Below the pieces are notes generated by a model. The model did no database searches. It was not told where the DNA came from and worked only from the letters and a program-made list of their open reading frames with translations. A DNA stretch of 64,000 nt from Halorubrum sp. DM2 (lineage in GTDB: Archaea; Halobacteriota; Halobacteria; Halobacteriales; Haloferacaceae), in contig NZ_LR594487.1 in assembly GCF_901686465.1 (NCBI RefSeq), positions 3,361,773 to 3,425,772 of the forward strand, given 5' to 3'. Shown one piece after another: positions 1-7,991 of the stretch; position 1 is the stretch's first letter, and each line of letters opens with the position of its first letter. The position numbers and the translations under genes were made by a program.

Positions 1-20
1 AGGCGGTCGTTTTCGGGCAT
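1..20 (-). CDS. Possible start of a gene running off the left edge
   Basis: An ATG on the minus strand at 18-20 opens a frame (M-P-E-N-D-R) that leaves the window after six codons. No clear TATA box is visible upstream and the fragment is too short to assign. It is listed only because the next minus-strand gene ends at 116, leaving room for a new start here. Confidence 0.2.
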
Positions 21-115
21 AAGTCACTTTGAAAACGCACCGCCTCACCTTTCAATCCTTATCTGAACACCGCGGGCGCACACCGCCGGCGATCCGAACG
101 GCGCACGGGACCGGA

Positions 116-643
116 TCAGGCGGCGTCTCCGGCGACGTACCCCGCGGTTTCGCCCGCGCTCTCGACCGGGACCGCGAGGTCGACGAGGGCGAGCCACGCC
201 AGCAGCCGGGCCGCGCGGTCGCGCCACGTCGCCTCCCAGTCGGGGTCGCGGGCGCGGTCGTGTCGCGGGACACGGTCGCGGGTGGCCGCGAAGAGGTCGT
301 CGGGTGTCACGGGGTCCTCGCGCGAGGCGTCGGCGAGCGCCGCGAGCGCCTCGGGGGCGAACAGGACCCCGTCTCGGAGCCTCTCGCGGACGCGCTCCGG
401 GGCCGGCTCCGCGTCGGCGCGGACGAACCCGCGCGATGTCTCCTCGACGAGTCCGAGCGTCCGGAGAAAGGCGAGCCAGTCGTTGGCGGTCTGGCGGTCG
501 GGGAGGTCACAGCGCCGCCGGAGCCGGGCGCAGCAGTCGTCGGTGTCGCCGGGGACGAGCGGGACCGCGCGCTGGAGGTCGCGAAGGTCGTCGAGGGCGG
601 TCGGGGGTTCGGGGACGGGTTTGAGTCGCACGGGAGTGGACAA
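116..643 (-). CDS. Conserved haloarchaeal protein of unknown function, winged-helix-like middle
   Basis: A 175-residue acidic soluble protein with no signal peptide or membrane segment. I do not recognise the family. Residues about 50-75 (an alternation of short helices ending in L-G-L-V-E and a short basic turn) look like a winged-helix DNA-binding fold, but this is only a pattern impression. The start is TTG: an in-frame stop lies four codons upstream, so no ATG or GTG is available. It begins 32 nt after the stop of the methenyl-H4MPT cyclohydrolase gene on the same strand, so the two are probably cotranscribed. That gives no firm hint of its role. Confidence 0.7.
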   Translation of the reverse strand: MSTPVRLKPVPEPPTALDDLRDLQRAVPLVPGDTDDCCARLRRRCDLPDRQTANDWLAFLRTLGLVEETSRGFVRADAEPAPERVRERLRDGVLFAPEALAALADASREDPVTPDDLFAATRDRVPRHDRARDPDWEATWRDRAARLLAWLALVDLAVPVESAGETAGYVAGDAA

Positions 644-675
644 GGCGGGGATTCAGTCGGTGACGCTCCGGGGAG

Positions 676-1614
676 TCAGCGGTAGCCGAACGACTCCGCG
701 AGCAGTTCCTCGTCGGTCTCGCCCACCGTGTAGACGGGCCCGTCGACCACGTCGACGGTGACCTGCGCGGGGGCGAACACGCTCTCGGGGACGTCATAGA
801 AGTCCCAGTCGGCGTCCTCGAACACTTCGACGAAGGGCGTGCCGTACTCCTCGCTCGCGGTGGAGACGATTTCCCCGAAGCGGTCGTCGTCGCGTGCGAC
901 TTGGAGGTGGACCTCGCCGCCGTACGCCAGGGCGTCGTTCGTCCGCCCCATCGCCTCGGCCTCGTCGCGGGTCGGGGGCGCGAGCGGTGCCGAGCCGGAG
1001 GCGTGGAGCACGTCCGTCGGCTCGTAGCCGACCTCCAGCAGTCGGAAGACGGCGAGTTCGGCGGCGCGGGCCGCGGTGGTGACGGAGCCGGCGGTCGAGC
1101 CGGTCGCGAACGTCGGGAGGAACACCCCGTCGGTCTCGACCTCGGCCATCTCCGCGACCTGCTCCGCGACCTCCTCGTCGGGCAGCGCCGTCGACTCGAT
1201 CGTCAGCGTGGCGAACTCCGAGGAGTCGTAGTAGCCGACGCGCTCGAACTCGGTCTCGCCGCCGACCAGCGCGCGGGCCGGCCCGGAGCCGAGCCCCTCG
1301 AAGCCGCCCTCGGTCGTGATCTCCCAGCCGGCCTTCTGCGAGCAGAGCAGCGCGACCGCGGGGTGGTCCGTCGACAGCTCGACGTACTGGCGGGGCGCGC
1401 CCGCGAGTCTCCCCATTCGGGTCTGTAGGTTCGCCAGCCCGGCGGTCTGTATCTCCGCGAGCAGCAGCCCCGCTTCGACCCCGCCGGCCGCATCGACACC
1501 GAAGTCGACGACGGTCGCACCGTTGTCCAGCTCGTATCCGACGACGTCCAGCTCGCCGGCGAAATCGAGCGCCTCGTCGACCAGCTCGATCGCGGTCCGG
1601 TTGATGCTCTCCAT
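676..1614 (-). CDS. mch: Methenyltetrahydromethanopterin cyclohydrolase
   Basis: A 312-residue cytosolic enzyme that hydrolyses 5,10-methenyl-tetrahydropterin to the formyl form (EC 3.5.4.27), a step of C1 metabolism. The length fits the family (about 310-320 aa), and the protein aligns from the first residues (M-E-S-I-N-R-T) to the end with what I know of archaeal Mch, including the Gly/Ser-rich S-Q-K-A-G-W and F-A-T-G-S-T-A-G segments. The open frame continues about 100 codons further upstream, but that part lies in a repeat and reads as Arg-rich noise, so the ATG at 1612-1614 is chosen. Haloarchaea keep mch although they are not methanogens; its physiological C1 carrier there is less clear. 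It is probably cotranscribed with the small gene at 116-643. Confidence 0.95.
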   Translation of the reverse strand: MESINRTAIELVDEALDFAGELDVVGYELDNGATVVDFGVDAAGGVEAGLLLAEIQTAGLANLQTRMGRLAGAPRQYVELSTDHPAVALLCSQKAGWEITTEGGFEGLGSGPARALVGGETEFERVGYYDSSEFATLTIESTALPDEEVAEQVAEMAEVETDGVFLPTFATGSTAGSVTTAARAAELAVFRLLEVGYEPTDVLHASGSAPLAPPTRDEAEAMGRTNDALAYGGEVHLQVARDDDRFGEIVSTASEEYGTPFVEVFEDADWDFYDVPESVFAPAQVTVDVVDGPVYTVGETDEELLAESFGYR

Positions 1615-1703
1615 GTCGACGCCTACTCGCTCACCGTTTAAGGGGTTTGGCTGTTGGGCGCGACCAATTGGGTCCCTTCGAGACACCGATTTGACGAACC
1701 TCG

Positions 1704-1957
1704 GTGGTGGCGCGCGCCTGCGAGCGTGCCGCCGAAAGCGGCCGCGAGCCAGCACGCGCGAGGGACGCCGTGAGCGATGCGGGCGACCGAAGGGAGCCCC
1801 GAGCGAGCGGCGAGGCTGGGGAGGCGTGAGGTGCGGTTGCGAGGCGGGACTCGAAGGGGCAGCCGCGAGGCGGTCCCGGTCGCGGTGTCGTTCGCGGCGA
1901 AAGCACTCACGCACCGCTGAGCGACTGCGACTTTAGGAGTGTCCGTGTCGATCAGCG
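1704..1957 (+). repeat. Intergenic long repeat, copy A
   Basis: This fills most of the 375-nt gap between mch and the zinc-ribbon gene. It shares with copies near 43.7 kb and 56.1 kb the blocks GAGGCTGGGGAGGCGTGAGG (about 1811-1830) and GGGACTCGAAGGGGCAGCCG (about 1847-1866), in the same order and strand. It also shares with the 56-kb copy a TTCGCGGCGAAA-CACTCA block and a terminal GTCGATCAGCG. A GCCGC-CGAAA-GCGGC hairpin lies at 1728-1742. The tail units seen in the other copies are degenerate here. Open frames through it are Arg/Pro-rich and unlikely to be translated. Confidence 0.85.
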
Positions 1958-1989
1958 TCTAGTCGCTACCGCTACGCTCACCATCATAG

Positions 1990-2463
1990 TCACCAGAAGC
2001 CGCCGTCGGAGTCGCCGACGCCGCTCGGTCCGCCCGGGCCCCGGGGACCGCTCGGGCGCGGATCGGGATCGATCTCGACGAGTTCGGTCTCGGCCTCGGG
2101 ATCGATCTCGCGACCCTCGTCGAAGCGGACGAACGAGAGGTAAAAGGGCTCGCCGCAGCCGACGCCCTCGGCGTCCGGCTCGCGGTACGGCTCGTCGCCG
2201 CCCACGTCGTCGCCGCGCACGCCGTCATGGGGGTCCCACTCGACGCCGTCGCTCTCGCCGCAGACGAACCGGACGCCGTCGGCGTCGATCGCGTCCGCAT
2301 CTCCCTCATCACCTTCCTCCGCGTCGAACGGCTCGGTCGGCGCGACGTACGTCCAGCCCTCCAGCGGGTACGGCGTCACCGACTTGTCCGCGAGGTATCC
2401 CTCGCGTTCGAGCGCGACGAGCGTCCCGCAGTGGGGGCAGTAGTACGTGACCGGATAGCTCAT
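1990..2463 (-). CDS. Haloarchaeal zinc-ribbon protein of unknown function
   Basis: A 157-residue acidic protein. Residues 8-12 form a C-P-H-C-G knuckle near the N-terminus (start M-S-Y-P-V-T-Y-Y), and further cysteines at about 68 (F-V-C-G-E) and 102 (V-G-C-G-E-P-F) could complete a metal site. The C-terminal third is a Pro/Gly-rich acidic tail ending in G-F-W. The fold resembles small zinc ribbons often found in haloarchaeal information-processing proteins, but I cannot name a partner. The ATG at 2461-2463 is supported by a TATATAAA box 21-28 nt upstream, which suggests a leaderless mRNA. Confidence 0.75.
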   Translation of the reverse strand: MSYPVTYYCPHCGTLVALEREGYLADKSVTPYPLEGWTYVAPTEPFDAEEGDEGDADAIDADGVRFVCGESDGVEWDPHDGVRGDDVGGDEPYREPDAEGVGCGEPFYLSFVRFDEGREIDPEAETELVEIDPDPRPSGPRGPGGPSGVGDSDGGFW

Positions 2464-3507
2464 GTCCGACCTACGGCACGGATTTATATACAGCCGTCGC
2501 CGTCGCGTCAGATACTTGATCGTCCGGAGCGACGATCCGACATCTCATCCGATCCCTCTTCGGGCGGTCCCGACGACGGGGACCGCGCAGACGACGCAGG
2601 CGGAACGGACCTCAGTGACGGCGACCCCTCCGAAACGGACCCCGCGGCCGACGACTCCGGCGGCCTCGTCACTCGCCGCCGACTCCTCGCGGGCGTCGCG
2701 GGCGGCGTCGGTCTCCTCGGCGGCGGCGGCCTCTACGCCGCGAACGAACTCGACGGCGACTTCGGCGGGTACGACGCGCCGGAGACGCAGCCGACGGTGT
2801 CCACCCGCGGCCGTCTCGACGAGCCGGAGCCGACGGAGCGGTCGGGGTCGTGGGCGTTCGACGGGGCCGACCGGGTGGTCCTGTACGTCCACGGGCTCGG
2901 GGCGGACGCGGTGTCGGCACGCGATCAGGCGCACACCGCAAAACTCGGTCTCGACGAGGTCCTCGGGGCCGCCGACGCCCCGCCCGTGATCGGCTACTCG
3001 TGGGCGTCGAACGTCGACTGGGAACCGGCGAAGCGCGCCGCGGCGGACAACGCCGCCCCGCTGGCCGACTGGCTGACGGCGTGGGCGGACGAGGACGGGC
3101 GGCCGGTCCACCTGTTCGCCCACTCGCTCGGCGCTCGCGTGACGGGCGAGACGCTCCGCGAACTCGCCGACCGCGGGCGCACGGACGTCCTCGCCTCGGC
3201 GTCGCTGTTCGGCGGGGCGATCCCGGACGAGAGCGTCGGGAGCGACGGGCGATACGGGCCCGCGATCGGCGCACTCGACGCGCCCCTCTACAACTTCCAC
3301 AGCCGGAACGACCGCGTCCTCGGCTGGGTGTACCGCGCCTCCGACCGGACCCGCGCGGTCGGTCACGGAGGGCTTCCGGACGCCGCGACCGCGCCGGACG
3401 GCTACGCGAACGCCGAGGTCACGGACCTAGTCGGGGACCACTACTCGTATCTGGAGCCGGGAGAGGGGTGTCTCCCGCGTGCGGTCGACCGGATCGGACT
3501 TGACTGA
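2431..3507 (+). CDS. Alpha/beta hydrolase with N-terminal Tat-like/membrane segment; start unresolved
   Basis: A predicted serine hydrolase of unknown substrate. After an acidic low-complexity stretch comes T-R-R-R-L-L-A-G-V-A-G-G, a twin-arginine-like signal or membrane anchor, so the catalytic domain is probably outside the membrane. The nucleophile elbow is A-H-S-L-G-A. A later S-R-N-D-R is the likely acid region and G-D-H-Y-S-Y near the C-terminus the likely His. The start is a problem. Protein-like sequence begins around 2542 (an ATC codon followed by S-S-D-P), but no ATG, GTG or TTG exists in frame between the GTG at 2431 and the signal region. Starting at 2431 overlaps the oppositely oriented zinc-ribbon gene by 33 nt and precedes the TATA motif. 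A frameshift or non-standard start is possible. Confidence 0.7.
   Translation: MGAVVRDRIAHVRPTARIYIQPSPSRQILDRPERRSDISSDPSSGGPDDGDRADDAGGTDLSDGDPSETDPAADDSGGLVTRRRLLAGVAGGVGLLGGGGLYAANELDGDFGGYDAPETQPTVSTRGRLDEPEPTERSGSWAFDGADRVVLYVHGLGADAVSARDQAHTAKLGLDEVLGAADAPPVIGYSWASNVDWEPAKRAAADNAAPLADWLTAWADEDGRPVHLFAHSLGARVTGETLRELADRGRTDVLASASLFGGAIPDESVGSDGRYGPAIGALDAPLYNFHSRNDRVLGWVYRASDRTRAVGHGGLPDAATAPDGYANAEVTDLVGDHYSYLEPGEGCLPRAVDRIGLD
2484..2491 (-). promoter_or_regulatory. TATA box of the zinc-ribbon gene
   Basis: On the minus strand this reads TATATAAA, 21-28 nt before the ATG of the zinc-ribbon gene, the normal distance for a leaderless haloarchaeal transcript. The motif also reads TTTATATA on the plus strand and might help drive the hydrolase gene to the right, but no start codon in the hydrolase frame follows it. 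Confidence 0.6.
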
Positions 3508-3625
3508 GATCGGACTTGACTGAGATCAGATCCGACTGAGAGCGGTCTCGACCGTCGGGCGAGCCTCGACCGAGAACGCGTCCGTCCCCGGAACCCCTTT
3601 TACCGGCGCGGTCGACCGTTCGGGC

Positions 3626-4468
3626 ATGATCGACGAGACCGTCGCCGAGATCCGGGCGATGCGGACCCACAGCACGTCGGCGGTGGCCGTGAAGGCGACG
3701 CGGTCGCTCGCGGACCTGCTCGACCGCGAGTACGTGGCCGTCGACGAGTTCGAGCGCGATCTCGAACACAACGCGGGCGTGTTGCGCCGGTCGAACCCCT
3801 CCCACGCCGCGCTCCACAACGCGATGCGCGACGTCGAGCGTTCCATCGTCGGCGAGGCGACGAGCGTCGAAGGCGCGAAACAGCTCTTGGAGGACGTGAT
3901 CGCCCGCGTCGTCGACGACATCGAGACCGCGAAGGGCGAGGCGGCCGCCAACGCGGCCGAACACATCGAGGACGGTGACACGCTCTTAGTCCACGACTAC
4001 TCGACGACCGTGCTGGAGGCCATCGAGAACGCCGCGCGCGACGGCGCGCACCTGACCGTCTACGTCACCGAGGCGCGCCCGCGGACCCTCGGCCGCAAGA
4101 CCGCGCGCGTCCTCGCCGGGATGTCCCGCGTCGAGACGCGGATGGTCGTCGACAGCGCGATGGGGTACGCCCTCCGCGACTGCGACCGCGTCCTCCTCGG
4201 GATCACCTGTATCACCGGCGGGACCTACTACAACCGGATCGGGACGTTCCCGCTCGTCGTCACCGCCCGCGAACTCGGCGTCCCCGTCACCGCGGTCGGC
4301 TCGGGCGCGAAGACAATCGAGGAGTTCCGGTTCGAAAACGAGTTCCGCGACGCCGTCGAGGTGATGCGCGAGCCGGTCGAGGACGTGGAAATCGAGAACC
4401 CCAGCTACGACGCCACCCCGATCGGCATGATTGACACCGTGATCACCGACGACGGCGTCCGAAACTGA
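3626..4468 (+). CDS. eIF2B alpha/beta/delta-family protein (ribose-1,5-bisphosphate isomerase-like)
   Basis: A 280-residue protein of the eIF2B alpha/beta/delta and sugar-phosphate isomerase superfamily. The N-terminal helical domain (about 1-110) is followed by a Rossmann-like domain with E-A-R-P (about 149-152), V-D-S-A-M-G-Y, G-T-Y-Y-N-R-I-G-T and the C-terminal N-P-x-Y-D-x-T-P signature. Archaeal members include true ribose-1,5-bisphosphate isomerase of the AMP pathway and proteins annotated as eIF2B-like. This one is shorter than typical isomerases (about 320 aa), so the specific reaction is uncertain. It lies alone between the hydrolase gene and a minisatellite. Confidence 0.85.
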   Translation: MIDETVAEIRAMRTHSTSAVAVKATRSLADLLDREYVAVDEFERDLEHNAGVLRRSNPSHAALHNAMRDVERSIVGEATSVEGAKQLLEDVIARVVDDIETAKGEAAANAAEHIEDGDTLLVHDYSTTVLEAIENAARDGAHLTVYVTEARPRTLGRKTARVLAGMSRVETRMVVDSAMGYALRDCDRVLLGITCITGGTYYNRIGTFPLVVTARELGVPVTAVGSGAKTIEEFRFENEFRDAVEVMREPVEDVEIENPSYDATPIGMIDTVITDDGVRN

Positions 4469-4485
4469 CTCCGGGCCGAACCGAG

Positions 4486-4621
4486 GCCCCGACCGAACCG
4501 AGGCCCCGACCGAACCGAGACTCGAACCGAACCGAGACTCGAACCGAACCGAGACTCGAACCGAACCGAGACTCGAACCGAACCGAGACTCGAACCGAAC
4601 CGAGACTCGAACCGAACCGAG
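4486..4621 (+). repeat. 17-bp minisatellite, eight units
   Basis: There are two units of GCCCCGACCGAACCGAG (4486-4519), then six identical units of ACTCGAACCGAACCGAG (4520-4621), with no interruption. A partial unit precedes them at 4471-4485. The array begins just after the stop of the eIF2B-like gene and is followed by a T-rich CCTTTTCC. The unit contains a tandem CGAAC/CCGAA sub-repeat. A 17-bp unit without spacers rules out CRISPR. The identity of the six units suggests recent expansion and likely length variation among strains. Confidence 0.95.
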
Positions 4622-4736
4622 CCCCAAGCCGGATCCTTTTCCTAACTTCCGTCCGAACCCGACGGAAGCCGATCTCGCGCCGGACGCCAAGCGGCGGACC
4701 AAAGAGATTTGTGCGTGTAACGTGTTAACAAACGCG

Positions 4737-5717
4737 ATGAGTGTACATACGGGCTCGACGGCGGTCTTTCAGATACCCGATCAGGAGGTGACGGCGGCTG
4801 GGTGTTCGAACGCCTGGTGTGAACTGAGCGCGGTCGTAACCGAACCGGAGGTCGTCGCGGCGGTGGCGTTCGGCGGGGTGATCGCGCTGCTCGCGTTCGC
4901 GTACGTCCGCGACGCCGAGGCCGCCTGCCGAGGAGAGCGACGGCGCGTCCTCGACGAGCGGGACGCGTTCGAGGCGTTCGCCGATCGGGTGGCCGAGATG
5001 GACACCGTGACGGTCCCGACCGACTCGACCCCCTCCGGCGTCCCCGCCGGCGCGCTCGGCGGTGTCGGCTCGGGCGGGAACGGGGTCACGCCGGGCGGCG
5101 GACCGACGGGCAGCGACGTGACGCTCCGTCGGGTGCTGGCCGCGTACGACGACACCGTACTGTCGCTGTCGCACTACCGAGACGAGTACGACGAGACGGC
5201 GACGGAGAGCCTGGCCGCCGAGCTCGGTCCCGACGCGGCGACCGCGCTCGCGACCGACGGGGGGTTATCGAGCGGGGCCAAGTCGGCGCTCGTCGACCGG
5301 AGCCGCCGCGCAGCGGACGCGCGCGACAGGCTGGCGGGCGCGATAGACGAGGAGATAGCGGAACTGTCGGACCGGGAGACGACGCTGTCCGGGATCGACC
5401 GTCGTCGCCAGCGGCTGCTCGCCCACATGGAGGGCGTCCGCGCCGACCGCGAGACCGACGCGGCGATCGACGTCTGGAACCGGCTGGCGGAGTTGGAGCG
5501 CGAGTGCGACGAACTCGCCGCCGAGCGACAGCGCTCGCTCGACGACCCGCCGCTGACTCCCGGTCTCGACGACGACCCCGAGCGGACGTTCTACGGCTAC
5601 CTCTACGGACCCACCGACGGGCCGCGCTATCCGGTGTTGGCGCAGGTGGCGGAGCTGGCGGACCGGATCCGCGCGGACAGGGACGGCGTCGGGAAGCGAA
5701 TCGCCGTCGACGGCTGA
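4737..5717 (+). CDS. Haloarchaeal single-pass membrane protein with coiled-coil regions
   Basis: A 326-residue protein of unknown function. A hydrophobic segment near residues 37-57 (A-V-A-F-G-G-V-I-A-L-L-A-F-A-Y) is the only membrane helix. It follows a short N-terminal region containing two cysteines. The rest is acidic and mainly helical, with a Gly-rich linker around residue 110-130 and heptad-like Leu/Ala stretches (about 180-265) that suggest coiled coil. The ATG at 4737 is preferred; five upstream codons from a GTG at 4722 would extend it but add little. Such proteins are widespread in haloarchaea and usually annotated only by a domain number. No operon partner is close. Confidence 0.75.
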   Translation: MSVHTGSTAVFQIPDQEVTAAGCSNAWCELSAVVTEPEVVAAVAFGGVIALLAFAYVRDAEAACRGERRRVLDERDAFEAFADRVAEMDTVTVPTDSTPSGVPAGALGGVGSGGNGVTPGGGPTGSDVTLRRVLAAYDDTVLSLSHYRDEYDETATESLAAELGPDAATALATDGGLSSGAKSALVDRSRRAADARDRLAGAIDEEIAELSDRETTLSGIDRRRQRLLAHMEGVRADRETDAAIDVWNRLAELERECDELAAERQRSLDDPPLTPGLDDDPERTFYGYLYGPTDGPRYPVLAQVAELADRIRADRDGVGKRIAVDG

Positions 5718-5820
5718 CCTCGAAAAGGGGACCGTCGAGCGTCGGAGCAGCCGCTCGACGGCCGCGAACGGCTCTTTTGTGGAGGGATCCGGGTGAGAGA
5801 AACTCAAAACTACCGGGTCG

Positions 5821-5826
5821 TTTATG
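5821..5826 (+). promoter_or_regulatory. TATA-like box of the acyl-CoA synthetase gene
   Basis: TTTATG lies 25-30 nt before the ATG of the AMP-dependent synthetase, matching the usual haloarchaeal box distance for a leaderless message. Confidence 0.5.
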
Positions 5827-5850
5827 AGGGTAGGGCGGAACTGAGGTCGT

Positions 5851-7929
5851 ATGAGTTGGCAGGAGGCGGAACGAGCGTTCACCGGCGCCGCGATCGCCCG
5901 AGAGACCCTCCCGCAGATGTTCGAGGGGACCGCGGAGCGGCACGCGGACCGGCTCGCACAGCGGTACAAGGGAGGCATTCACGACCGATCGCTCGTCGCC
6001 GCCGGGGTCGTCCCGGCGGCACCCGCGGGGGAGTACGCCGACCTGACGTACGCCGAGATGCGTGAGATCGTCCGAAACCTCGCCGCGGGGCTCCGCGAGA
6101 TTGGCGTCGACGGCGACACCCGGGTGGCGATGTACTCGCAGACCCGCATGGAGTGGGCGCAGGCCGACTTCGCCGCGCTGGCCGCCGGCGCGGTGGTGAC
6201 GACCGTCTACGCCTCCTCGTCGCCGACCCAGCTGCGATACCTGCTGGAGGACCCGGAGGCGACCGTCGTCGTCGCCGAGAACCGCGAGATGCTCGGCGAC
6301 GTACTCAGCGTCCGCGACGACCTCGAACACGACCTCGACGCGATCGTGACCGTCGACGACGTCGACGCCGACGCCGTGGCGGCTGAAATCGACGGGAACG
6401 GACCGACGACCGACGACGTGTACACGCTGGGCGAGGTCCACGAACGCGGCGCGGCGGCGTTCGACGAGGCGACCTACGAGGAGTGGCTTGACGCGGTCGA
6501 CACCGACGACCTCGCCAGCCTCATCTACACCTCGGGGACCACCGGGAAACCGAAGGGCGTCCGGCTCACGCACGCGAACTTCCGCGACAACGTCTCGCAG
6601 TGTTACCGTCGGTTCGCGGACCGGCCCGACCGCGACCCCGAGGTGCCCGGCATCTCCGCGGAGTCGACGACGCTCTCGTTCCTCCCGCTCGCGCACGTCT
6701 TCGAGCGGATGGCCGGCCACTACATGATGTTCGCCGCCGGAGCCACCGTCGCGTACGCGGAGAGCCCCGACACGCTCCGTGAGGACTTCGGACTGGTGCG
6801 CCCCACGACGACGACCAGCGTCCCCCGCGTCTACGAGAAGCTGTACGACGCGATCCGCGAGCAGGCGAGCGAGTCGCCGGTCAAGGAGCGCATCTTCGAG
6901 TGGGCGGTCGACGTCGGCCGCGCCCACCACGAGCGCGACGACCCCGGCCCGCTCCTCGACGCCAAGCGCGCGGTCGCCGACCGGCTCGTCTTCTCGTCGG
7001 TCCGGGAGGCGATCGGCGGCAACATCGACTTCTTCATCTCCGGGGGCGGGTCGCTGTCGGCCGAGCTCTGCGCGCTGTACCACGCGATGGACCTGCCGAT
7101 CTTGGAGGGGTACGGCCTGACGGAGACGTCGCCCGTCATCAGCGTCAACCCGCCCGAGCGCCCGGCGGTCGGCACCATCGGCCCGCCGGTCGTCGACACG
7201 GAGATCGCGATCGACGACGCGGTCGTCGGCGAGGAGGTCGCGGGCCTCTCCGGCGATGTGGGCGAACTGCTCGTCCGCGGCCCGCAGGTGACCGACGGCT
7301 ACTGGAACCGGCCGGACGCGACCGCGGAGGCGTTCGTCGACGCCGACGAACTTCCCGAGAGCGTCGTGACCGCCGGGACCCCGCCCGACGCGCGCGTCGG
7401 CGTCGACGGGACCGCCCCCGACGCGTCCGACGCCGCCGCGGAGCCGTGGTTCCGCACCGGCGACATCGTCCAGCTCCGCCCGGACGGGTACATCGCCTTC
7501 CGCGAGCGCGCGAAGCAGCTGCTCGTGCTCTCGACGGGGAAGAACGTCGCGCCCGGGCCGATCGAGGACCGGTTCGCCGCCAACGAGTTCGTCGAGCAGT
7601 GCGTCGTCCTCGGCGACGGCCGGAAGTTCGTCTCCGCGCTCATCGTCCCGAACTTCGAGCGGGTCGCGGCGTGGGGCGAGGACAACGGGATCGACCTCCC
7701 GGACGAGCGCGCCGCGGTCTGCCGCGACGACCGCGTCCGCGAGCGGATCCAGACGGAGGTCGACCGGGTGAACGGGGAGTTCGAGACCTACGAGCAGATT
7801 AAGCGGTTCCGACTCGTCGAAGAGGAGTTCACCGAGGCGAACGACCTGCTCACCCCGACGATGAAGAAGAAGCGACGGAACATCTTGGACCGGTTCGCCG
7901 ACGAGGTCGAGATGATATACGAGGAGTAG
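5851..7929 (+). CDS. AMP-dependent long-chain fatty acid-CoA ligase
   Basis: A 692-residue adenylate-forming enzyme that activates a carboxylic acid with ATP and joins it to CoA, most likely a long-chain fatty acid (FadD/ACSL type). The P-loop Y-T-S-G-T-T-G-K-P-K-G is at about 225-235, the G-Y-G-L-T-E-T-S motif is near 423, and the hinge plus C-terminal R-T-G-D and G-K-N-V-A-P-G-P-I-E motifs are near 536-571. About 40 residues before the R-T-G-D motif form a Gly/Asp/Pro-rich insertion that shorter bacterial enzymes lack. No signal peptide is present, so it is cytosolic or membrane-associated. The histidine kinase gene follows 62 nt later on the same strand. The substrate chain length cannot be read from sequence alone. 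Confidence 0.92.
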   Translation: MSWQEAERAFTGAAIARETLPQMFEGTAERHADRLAQRYKGGIHDRSLVAAGVVPAAPAGEYADLTYAEMREIVRNLAAGLREIGVDGDTRVAMYSQTRMEWAQADFAALAAGAVVTTVYASSSPTQLRYLLEDPEATVVVAENREMLGDVLSVRDDLEHDLDAIVTVDDVDADAVAAEIDGNGPTTDDVYTLGEVHERGAAAFDEATYEEWLDAVDTDDLASLIYTSGTTGKPKGVRLTHANFRDNVSQCYRRFADRPDRDPEVPGISAESTTLSFLPLAHVFERMAGHYMMFAAGATVAYAESPDTLREDFGLVRPTTTTSVPRVYEKLYDAIREQASESPVKERIFEWAVDVGRAHHERDDPGPLLDAKRAVADRLVFSSVREAIGGNIDFFISGGGSLSAELCALYHAMDLPILEGYGLTETSPVISVNPPERPAVGTIGPPVVDTEIAIDDAVVGEEVAGLSGDVGELLVRGPQVTDGYWNRPDATAEAFVDADELPESVVTAGTPPDARVGVDGTAPDASDAAAEPWFRTGDIVQLRPDGYIAFRERAKQLLVLSTGKNVAPGPIEDRFAANEFVEQCVVLGDGRKFVSALIVPNFERVAAWGEDNGIDLPDERAAVCRDDRVRERIQTEVDRVNGEFETYEQIKRFRLVEEEFTEANDLLTPTMKKKRRNILDRFADEVEMIYEE

Positions 7930-7991
7930 CCCGGTCGATGCGGTCGGTCCGTCAAGAAACCCATAAACGTCAGGGGAGAGTACGATTCCCG

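Noticed and set aside
1631-1914. An upstream extension of mch and similar Arg-rich frames in the other repeat copies
   Set aside because: The apparent protein similarity among copies follows from shared repeat DNA, and the frames are not acidic like real proteins here.
4486-4621. CRISPR array
   Set aside because: The units are 17 bp and contiguous, with no spacers and no cas genes.
5086-7083. A 665-codon minus-strand frame opposite the acyl-CoA ligase
   Set aside because: It lies antisense to strongly conserved motifs of the ligase and has no recognisable protein features.
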